From Bacillota bacterium (GTDB lineage Bacteria > Bacillota > Clostridia > Lachnospirales > Anaerotignaceae), in assembly GCA_019422105.1 (NCBI GenBank), contig JAHZDZ010000001.1, forward strand, positions 145,751-209,750: DNA of 64,000 nucleotides, written 5' to 3'. Positions 58,801-64,000 of the stretch are shown piece after piece. Positions within the stretch are counted from its first letter, which is position 1. Every line of letters starts with the position of its first letter. The notes below the pieces were generated by a model. It ran no database searches and was not told the DNA's origin. It saw only the letters and a program-made list of their open reading frames with translations. Made by a program: the position numbers and the translations under genes.

Positions 58801-59366
58801 AGGTCAATGGCCTCCAGAAGCTCCTTGATAGCCTCTGCGCCCATGCCTACGCGGAAGGTGTTGCCGTATTTATCATAGGCATCTCTGTATTCTTTTTCTG
58901 TCAAAAGCTGCTTCTGCTGCAAAGCCGTATCTCCCGCGTCCAATACTATATAAGACGCAAAGTACAGGACCTTTTCCAGAGCCCTCGGACTCATGGCAAG
59001 GATAAGACCCATACGGGACGGAATACCCTTAAAATACCAGATGTGGCTGACAGGAGCCGCCAGCTCAATATGTCCCATACGCTCACGGCGTACCTTTGAT
59101 TTTGTTACCTCAACACCGCACCTGTCGCAGACAACGCCCTTATAACGGATTCTCTTATATTTTCCACAGTGGCATTCCCAGTCCTTGGTCGGCCCGAATA
59201 TTCTTTCGCAGAATAAGCCGTCCTTCTCCGGTTTCAATGTCCTGTAGTTGATTGTTTCAGGTTTTTTTACCTCGCCTCTGGACCATTCTCGGATTTTGTC
59301 AGGAGAAGCCAAACCAATCTTAATGGAATCAAAAACAATACCCTGATCACTTGTTGGTGCTGCCAT
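55812..59366 (-). CDS. rpoC: DNA-directed RNA polymerase subunit beta'
   Basis: A 1184-residue beta' subunit. The N-terminal zinc site is CHCGKYKRIRYKGVVCDRCG, the catalytic loop holding the magnesium is NADFDGDQMAVHVPLS at about 455-470, and the second zinc site is CRSKIGICSKCYG. The trigger-loop region with GARKGLTDTALRTADSGYLTRR is intact. The ATG at 59366 is 16 bp after the rpoB stop, so rpoB-rpoC form one operon. Confidence 0.99.
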   Translation of the reverse strand: MAAPTSDQGIVFDSIKIGLASPDKIREWSRGEVKKPETINYRTLKPEKDGLFCERIFGPTKDWECHCGKYKRIRYKGVVCDRCGVEVTKSKVRRERMGHIELAAPVSHIWYFKGIPSRMGLILAMSPRALEKVLYFASYIVLDAGDTALQQKQLLTEKEYRDAYDKYGNTFRVGMGAEAIKELLEAIDLEKEAEDLKKQLGDTSGQKRIRIIKKLEVVESFRTSNNRPEWMILDAIPVIPPDIRPMVQLDGGRFATSDLNDLYRRVINRNNRLKRLLDLGAPDIIVRNEKRMLQEAVDALIDNGRRGRPVTGPGNRPLKSLSDMLKGKQGRFRQNLLGKRVDYSGRSVIVVGPELKIYQCGLPKEMAIELFKPFVMKKLVEDGLAHNIKSAKRMVERLQTEVWDVLEEVIREHPVMLNRAPTLHRLGIQAFEPILVEGRAIKLHPLVCTAYNADFDGDQMAVHVPLSVEAQAECRFLLLSPNNLLKPSDGAPVTVPSQDMILGMYYLTLVKDGEKGEGKVFKDELEAILAYDNHEISLHARIKVRRELEFNGVKETRIVPTTVGCIIFNEAIPQNLGYIDRSKEEDKFRYEIDFLVDKKAIGKIINRCINKCGSTQTAIVLDKIKSLGYKFSTRAALTVSVSDMEIPKEKVEYLAEAEEAIELITKKFKRGLMTDEERHNKVIETWNIANDKITVALLNGLGKYNNIYMMANSGARGSNSQIKQLAGMRGLMANTSGGIIELPIKANFREGLSVLEYFISAHGARKGLTDTALRTADSGYLTRRLVDVSQDIIIREWDCTPEGKEAPGLWVAAVTDGNEVIEGLEDRIRGRWSVEEIVHPETGEVIVPADSMITPDLAERVGKAGIKKVLIRTVLTCRSKIGICSKCYGANMASGRPVRIGESVGIIAAQSIGEPGTQLTMRTFHTGGIAGDDITQGLPRVEELFEARKPKGLAIIAEFGGTVSVSDTKKKREVTVANHETGEAKDYLIPYGSRIKVFEGDVIEAGDEITEGSVNPHDILKIKGLRGVQDYMIQEVQRVYRLQGVEINDKHIEVIVRQMLKRVKIEENGDTEFLPGSLVDWLTFEDTNAELEAEGKEPAKGSRVLLGITKASLATDSFLSAASFQETTRVLTEAAIKGKIDPLIGLKENVIIGKLIPAGTGMQRYRNIDIKMVEDSDEDDDRIM

Positions 59367-59382
59367 ATGTCTCTCTCCTTTC

Positions 59383-62300
59383 TTATTCCTCGTCCTCTAA
59401 ATCGTCATCGGATACATCATCCAGCAGGATGTCGTCATCCAGAATATCCTCATCTATTAAATCCTTGTCAAGCTCGCCCAAAACATCATCCAAATCATCT
59501 GCCTCAGGCTCCTGTGTCTCTTCATCCTCAAAGAGGAAATCCAGCTTGTCGTCCGCCTCATCCTCACTGCTCTTATGAAAGCCGCTGTGACGGATAAAGC
59601 TCGGCTCGTCTTCATCTCTCTCAAAGCCATCTATATTTACATTCAAATCGTCAATATCATCAATTGATTCCTTGATTTCCACTTCTGTCATATCCTCTGT
59701 CAAAACCCTGATGTCAAGGGCCAGAGACTGGAGCTCCTTCAAAAGTACCTTGAAGGATTCGGGAACGCCCGGCTCAGGGATGTTTTCACCCTTTACAATA
59801 GCCTCATAGGTCTTTACACGTCCCACAATATCATCGGATTTTACTGTCAAAATCTCCTGAAGAGTGTAGGCAGCGCCGTAAGCCTCCAGTGCCCAAACCT
59901 CCATCTCGCCGAAACGCTGTCCGCCGAACTGAGCCTTGCCGCCCAAAGGCTGCTGTGTTACCAGTGAATATGGGCCTGTGGAACGGGCATGGATTTTGTC
60001 GTCAACCAGATGATGGAGCTTCAGATAGTGCATAAAGCCGATGGTGACACGGTTATCAAAAAGCTCTCCGCTTCTTCCGTCACGAAGCTCAACTTTACCG
60101 TCACGGCTGATTTTAACGCCCTTCCATTCCGCCCTGTGCTCGCGGTTTTCATATAATTCATTATAAATATCCTCAGGAAGGATATCCTGCCATTTCTCAG
60201 AGAACTCTTTCCAGTCGGTATTGACATAGTCGTTTGCCATCTCAAGGGTATCCATGATTTCCACCTCGTCGGCGCCGTCAAATACAGGGGTTGCCACTTT
60301 CCAGCCGAGGGCCTTCGCCGCAAGGCTTAAGTGGGTCTCCAATACCTGCCCGATATTCATACGGGAAGGGATACCCAAAGGATTCAAAACAATATCAAGG
60401 GGCCTGCCGTTTGGCAAAAATGGCATATCCTCCACCGGAAGCACACGGGAAACAACACCCTTGTTGCCGTGACGGCCGGCCATTTTATCTCCTACGGAAA
60501 TCTTTCTCTTTTGCGCTATATAGACACGTACCAGCTGGTTAACGCCGGGGCCGATATCGTCTCCGTTTTCTCTGGTAAATATTTTAACATCCACAATGAT
60601 ACCGGTCTCGCCATGGGGCACTCTCAAAGAGGTGTCTCTTACCTCACGCGCCTTTTCGCCGAAAATAGCGCGGAGAAGCCTTTCCTCAGCAGTCAGCTCT
60701 GTCTCGCCCTTAGGGGTTACCTTGCCGACCAGAATATCATTGGGGCGCACCTCTGCGCCGATTCTGATAATACCCCTCTCGTCCAAATCATGAAGGGCGT
60801 CCTCACCGACGTTTGGAATATCCCTTGTGATTTCCTCAGGTCCAAGCTTGGTATCTCTGGCCTCCGCCTCAAACTCATTGACATGGACAGAAGTATACAC
60901 GTCCTCCTGCACAAGCTTCTCACTCAAAAGTACAGCATCCTCGTAGTTGTAGCCCTCCCAGGTCATAAATCCGATAAGGGGGTTTTTGCCAAGAGCAAGC
61001 TCTCCCTTGGAGGTAGAAGCGCCGTCTGCGATAATGTCGCCTGCCTCAACCCTCTGGCCTACGTCTACTATAGGCTTCTGGTTCATACAGGTGCTCTGAT
61101 TGCTTCTCTGATATTTAATAAGCTTATAAACGTCTCTGGAGTTGTTGTCGTTTTTCACTACAATTTCATTGGCGGAAAGCCTCTCCACCGTACCGCTTTG
61201 TTTTGCAACAACACAGATGCCGGAATCCTTTGCCGTTTTATACTCCATTCCTGTTCCTACAATCGGAGAGTCTGTCACCAAAAGAGGCACCGCCTGACGC
61301 TGCATGTTGGAACCCATAAGAGCACGGTTTGCGTCGTCATTTTCCAGGAAAGGAATCAAAGCAGTCGCAACAGACACCATCTGCTTTGGAGAAACGTCCA
61401 TAAGATGAATTTCATTTCTGTCTACCTCAATAATATCCTCACGGAAACGGCCTGTTACTTTTTTATGCAGGAAATGGCCCTCCTCGTCCAACGGCTCGTT
61501 GGCCTGGGCTACCATGTAGTTTTCCTCTTCATCCGCCGTTACATAGATAAATTCCTCTGTTACTCTGGGCTCCTCGCCGCTCTTATCAACAACTCTGTAG
61601 GGCGCTTCAATAAACCCGTACTCGTTGATACGGGCAAAGGTTGCAAGGGAGTTAATCAAGCCGATGTTAGGACCCTCAGGCGTCTCAATAGGACACATTC
61701 TGCCGTAATGGGAATGATGGACGTCACGAACCTCAAATCCAGCTCTCTCTCTGGAAAGACCGCCTGGGCCAAGTGCAGAAAGACGCCTTTTATGGGTCAG
61801 CTCCGCCAGAGGATTATTCTGGTCCATAAACTGTGACAGCTGGGAAGATCCAAAGAACTCCTTGATAGCAGCAGTCACGGGCCTTACATTGATTAAAGCC
61901 TGAGGCGTTACAATATCCAAATCCTGAATCGTCATTCTTTCTCTGACAACCCTTTCCATTCTGGAAAGGCCGATACGGAACTGGTTTTGTAAAAGCTCTC
62001 CAACGGAACGGATTCGGCGGTTTCCAAGGTGGTCAATATCGTCCACATTGCCGAAACCGCAATCTAAATGCATAACATAGTTGATAGAAGCCATAATATC
62101 TTCTAAGGTGATATGCTTTGGTATCAATTCATGGATGCTCTCCTTGATAGCAGCCTTTACTTCCTCGGCGGTATCAAATTCATCCAGTATATTTTTCAAA
62201 ACAGGGTAGTATACATTTTCTCTGATGTTACAGTCCTTTGCTGTAAGACCAAACTCTTCAATAAAGGAATCAATGGCTACTGTCTGATTGCTCAGTATTT

Positions 62301-63315
62301 TTATTTTTTTATCCTCAAATGCGATATGGACAGAGGCAATACCTGTGTTCTGAATTTCATCGCACAGCGCCAGTGTCAATGTTTGTCCTTCCTCCGCAAT
62401 AATTTCTCCGGTCATAGGATCCACAACATTCTCCGCTAAAACAGCACCGTTGATACGGTTTCTGAAGGCCAGCTTCTTGTTGAATTTATAGCGTCCCACC
62501 TTTGCAAGGTCATAACGCTTGGGATCGAAAAACATGCCTCTTAAGAGTGTTTCAGAGCTCTCCACCGTAGGGGGCTCGCCCGGACGGAGTTTTTTATAAA
62601 TTTCAATCAAGCCCTCCTCATAGGACTTGCTGGCATCCTTTTCAATCGTTGCCAAAATTTTGGGCTCTTCCCCAAAAAGCTCAAGAATTTCAGCATCTGT
62701 CCCAATTCCAAGGGCCCTGATCAATACCGTTACGGGAACCTTTCTTGTACGGTCCACACGGACGTAAAACACATCGTTGGAATCGGTTTCATACTCAAGC
62801 CAAGCGCCCCTGTTCGGAATGACAGTTGCGGAAAGCAGAGCCTTTCCAACCTTATCAAAATCGGAAGCATAATAGATGCCGGGAGAGCGGACAAGCTGGC
62901 TGACTATAACACGCTCCGCTCCGTTTATAATAAATGTTCCGGTCTCCGTCATAATAGGGAAATCGCCCATGAAAATTTCCTGCTCTTTGATCTCATCCAG
63001 TTCCCTGTTGTTGAGTCTTGCCTTTACCTTTAAAGGCGCAGCATACGTGGCGTCTCTTTCCCTGCATTCCTCAATAGAATATTTCGGCTCGGAATCCAGC
63101 ACGAAGTCGGTAAATTCCAAAACAAGGTTGCCGTTAAAGTCCGTAATAGGGGAAATATCCTCAAATACCTCCTTTAACCCTTCCTCCAAAAACCATTTAT
63201 AGCTATCCTTTTGCACTTCAATTAAGTTGGGCATTTCAAGAACTTCATTGATTCTAGAGTAACTTCTTCTCGAAACATCACCCATTTGCACAGAATGTAT
63301 TCTGTTTTTCTTCAT
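59383..63315 (-). CDS. rpoB: DNA-directed RNA polymerase subunit beta
   Basis: A 1310-residue beta subunit. The rifampicin pocket is intact and wild-type-like: SSQLSQFMDQNNPLAELTHKR, LSALGPGGL. The C-terminal GGKAQFGGQRFGEMEVWALEA contacts beta'. The last 65 residues are a strongly acidic tail (Asp/Glu-rich, ending DDDLEDEE). The ATG at 63315 is 8 nt after GGGG, so the GTG at 63324 is rejected. A leader of about 460 bases precedes it. Confidence 0.99.
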   Translation of the reverse strand: MKKNRIHSVQMGDVSRRSYSRINEVLEMPNLIEVQKDSYKWFLEEGLKEVFEDISPITDFNGNLVLEFTDFVLDSEPKYSIEECRERDATYAAPLKVKARLNNRELDEIKEQEIFMGDFPIMTETGTFIINGAERVIVSQLVRSPGIYYASDFDKVGKALLSATVIPNRGAWLEYETDSNDVFYVRVDRTRKVPVTVLIRALGIGTDAEILELFGEEPKILATIEKDASKSYEEGLIEIYKKLRPGEPPTVESSETLLRGMFFDPKRYDLAKVGRYKFNKKLAFRNRINGAVLAENVVDPMTGEIIAEEGQTLTLALCDEIQNTGIASVHIAFEDKKIKILSNQTVAIDSFIEEFGLTAKDCNIRENVYYPVLKNILDEFDTAEEVKAAIKESIHELIPKHITLEDIMASINYVMHLDCGFGNVDDIDHLGNRRIRSVGELLQNQFRIGLSRMERVVRERMTIQDLDIVTPQALINVRPVTAAIKEFFGSSQLSQFMDQNNPLAELTHKRRLSALGPGGLSRERAGFEVRDVHHSHYGRMCPIETPEGPNIGLINSLATFARINEYGFIEAPYRVVDKSGEEPRVTEEFIYVTADEEENYMVAQANEPLDEEGHFLHKKVTGRFREDIIEVDRNEIHLMDVSPKQMVSVATALIPFLENDDANRALMGSNMQRQAVPLLVTDSPIVGTGMEYKTAKDSGICVVAKQSGTVERLSANEIVVKNDNNSRDVYKLIKYQRSNQSTCMNQKPIVDVGQRVEAGDIIADGASTSKGELALGKNPLIGFMTWEGYNYEDAVLLSEKLVQEDVYTSVHVNEFEAEARDTKLGPEEITRDIPNVGEDALHDLDERGIIRIGAEVRPNDILVGKVTPKGETELTAEERLLRAIFGEKAREVRDTSLRVPHGETGIIVDVKIFTRENGDDIGPGVNQLVRVYIAQKRKISVGDKMAGRHGNKGVVSRVLPVEDMPFLPNGRPLDIVLNPLGIPSRMNIGQVLETHLSLAAKALGWKVATPVFDGADEVEIMDTLEMANDYVNTDWKEFSEKWQDILPEDIYNELYENREHRAEWKGVKISRDGKVELRDGRSGELFDNRVTIGFMHYLKLHHLVDDKIHARSTGPYSLVTQQPLGGKAQFGGQRFGEMEVWALEAYGAAYTLQEILTVKSDDIVGRVKTYEAIVKGENIPEPGVPESFKVLLKELQSLALDIRVLTEDMTEVEIKESIDDIDDLNVNIDGFERDEDEPSFIRHSGFHKSSEDEADDKLDFLFEDEETQEPEADDLDDVLGELDKDLIDEDILDDDILLDDVSDDDLEDEE

Positions 63316-63785
63316 GCATGTCACCCCTTGAAAATATTCATAATGCTTTTCAATTAACCTGCGTCTTGCTGATTACGTCCCCTCAATGCAAAACCATGTA
63401 GAAATCTCCAAAAAAATATCAACATATTAAACAAAATCAGGAGCATAAACTTGTCATATATGAAAGAAAAACTCCTTTCAGATTTGACAAATCCTCAATA
63501 ATACGCAAAAAATTTAGAATCGCCTAAACAAACTAAGACCTTTGTCTAAATTACCTTTGATCAGTAACTTAAAACAAAAGCCACTTTGATTTAAGAAATT
63601 CTAATTTAATCTGAGCATTATTCTTCATTAAGACGAACGCCTCTCGTATAAAATTACTAATTAGTGAGAAAAATGAGATAAAATTTAAAAAATATCACTA
63701 AACTTTTTGTTGAAATATCCTTATTCTTATGCTATAATAATTTTATCTCTGGAGGATATTTTGTCCTTAGCTGATATAATTCAAA
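63316..63785 (-). promoter_or_regulatory. rpoB: Long AT-rich leader of rpoB
   Basis: About 460 bases lie between the predicted rpoB transcript start and the ATG. The stretch is very AT-rich and has no gene on the rpoB strand. On the opposite strand there is a promoter-like sequence with a tiny reading frame (63710-63889). I see no known riboswitch or ribosomal protein leader. Confidence 0.5.
63710..63738 (+). promoter_or_regulatory. Antisense promoter inside the rpoB leader
   Basis: TTGAAA (63710-63715), a 17-base spacer and a perfect TATAAT (63733-63738) on the plus strand, pointing away from rpoB and followed 12 bases later by GGAGG. Confidence 0.5.
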
Positions 63786-63889
63786 ATAATATCACAAGTG
63801 GGCCTGTCTGTCAAGCCTTTTTTTTGTACGCTTTTCTAAATCCCTCGCAGATCCGCCTTTTACTGCTAAAAATTGCCTGCATAATTTGA
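63761..63889 (+). CDS. Possible 42-residue protein antisense to the rpoB leader
   Basis: A TTG at 63761 lies 5 nt after GGAGG and downstream of a consensus-like promoter. The frame encodes 42 residues starting MSLADIIQNNITSG, with a hydrophobic segment AFFLYAFLN and a hydrophobic C-terminus LLLLKIACII. No family is recognised. Promoter, ribosome binding site and start are all in order, but the frame crosses the rpoB promoter region and its composition is ordinary, so it may be chance. If expressed it could be a small membrane protein, or simply mark an antisense RNA. Confidence 0.25.
   Translation: MSLADIIQNNITSGPVCQAFFLYAFLNPSQIRLLLLKIACII
63786..63814 (-). promoter_or_regulatory. Promoter of rpoBC
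   Basis: TTGACA (63814-63809), a 17-base spacer and TATTAT (63791-63786) preceded by TGA, an extended -10. It is between the terminator at 63949 and rpoB, showing that rpoBC can be transcribed separately from the upstream genes. Confidence 0.82.
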
Positions 63890-63948
63890 TATGTAATATA
63901 CTATCCAATATATGGTACTTTTAATCACTTCCGCTTATTTTATGACAC

Positions 63949-63988
63949 AAAAAAGCCTAATGACAAAAATCATTAGGCCATTTTTTTT
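63949..63988. terminator. Terminator at the right edge of the window
   Basis: GCCTAATGA-N6-TCATTAGGC is a perfect 9-bp stem with T-runs on both strands. On the minus strand it would end an operon entering from the right, by usual gene order rplJ-rplL, which is not visible. Confidence 0.82.
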
Positions 63989-64000
63989 GCATTTGATTAC

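Noticed and set aside
60331..61836. A 501-codon plus-strand open frame antisense to rpoB
   Set aside because: It lies fully inside rpoB, has no ribosome binding site, and the protein shows no domain pattern. It is a shadow of the conserved rpoB codons.

Overview
The window looks like the chromosome of a Gram-positive anaerobe of the class Clostridia, probably Lachnospiraceae-like. The evidence is the gene order (rpoBC, rpsL-rpsG-fusA-tuf, then one S10-spc-alpha cluster ending in ecfA1-ecfA2-ecfT-truA-rplM-rpsI), the zinc-binding S14, the KOW-domain protein between map and infA, strong AGGAGG ribosome binding sites, frequent GTG and TTG starts, and consensus sigma-A promoters with 17-base spacers. 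This assignment is inference; no rRNA is present.

Region 1 (1-9620) is a catabolic and uptake cluster. A minus-strand operon encodes a DapA-like lyase/aldolase, a complete tripartite tricarboxylate transporter (TctC, TctB, TctA), a malate/L-lactate-type dehydrogenase, an enoyl-CoA hydratase and the start of a CoA-transferase that runs off the window. A GntR/FCD regulator faces an iron-containing alcohol dehydrogenase and a D-2-hydroxyacid dehydrogenase across a strikingly symmetric divergent promoter with an 18-bp operator in each arm. Together they probably import an unidentified carboxylate, cleave or oxidise it, and pass it to CoA thioesters. Region 2 (9621-11381) holds a duplicated hairpin-rich intergenic repeat and a secreted RsiV-like protein.

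Region 3 (11382-22799) is an integrated, AT-rich mobile element of about 11.4 kb inserted at the 3' end of rpsI. A 13-bp direct repeat (CAGATTATCTCTT) marks both ends, and what appears to be the original rpsI terminator is stranded at the far end. Its mobility genes are decaying: the tyrosine integrase and the MobV relaxase are frameshifted, a DUF4365-like gene has an in-frame stop, and an XRE regulator is truncated. In contrast, a four-gene restriction-modification-like cassette is intact: a 959-residue double DNA methyltransferase, convergent with an operon encoding a tandem PD-(D/E)XK protein, an HTH regulator and a methyltransferase-Mrr nuclease fusion whose DPPY motif reads DFSY. This is the most likely novel system in the window.

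Region 4 (22791-46468) is the ribosomal protein supercluster, read on the minus strand from rpsJ to rplQ and continuing to ecfA1A2T, truA, rplM and rpsI. It is interrupted by a CLC channel gene and by an Asp/Glu racemase. A run of five hairpins sits between rplF and rplR inside the spc operon. Region 5 (46469-50742) has the S10 leader, deoC, a CpXC protein, aspA and a divergent Lrp/AsnC regulator. Region 6 (50843-64000) has tuf, fusA, rpsG, rpsL, rpoC and rpoB, with a 460-base rpoB leader. All promoter, operator and att assignments are by eye from sequence pattern and are unconfirmed.
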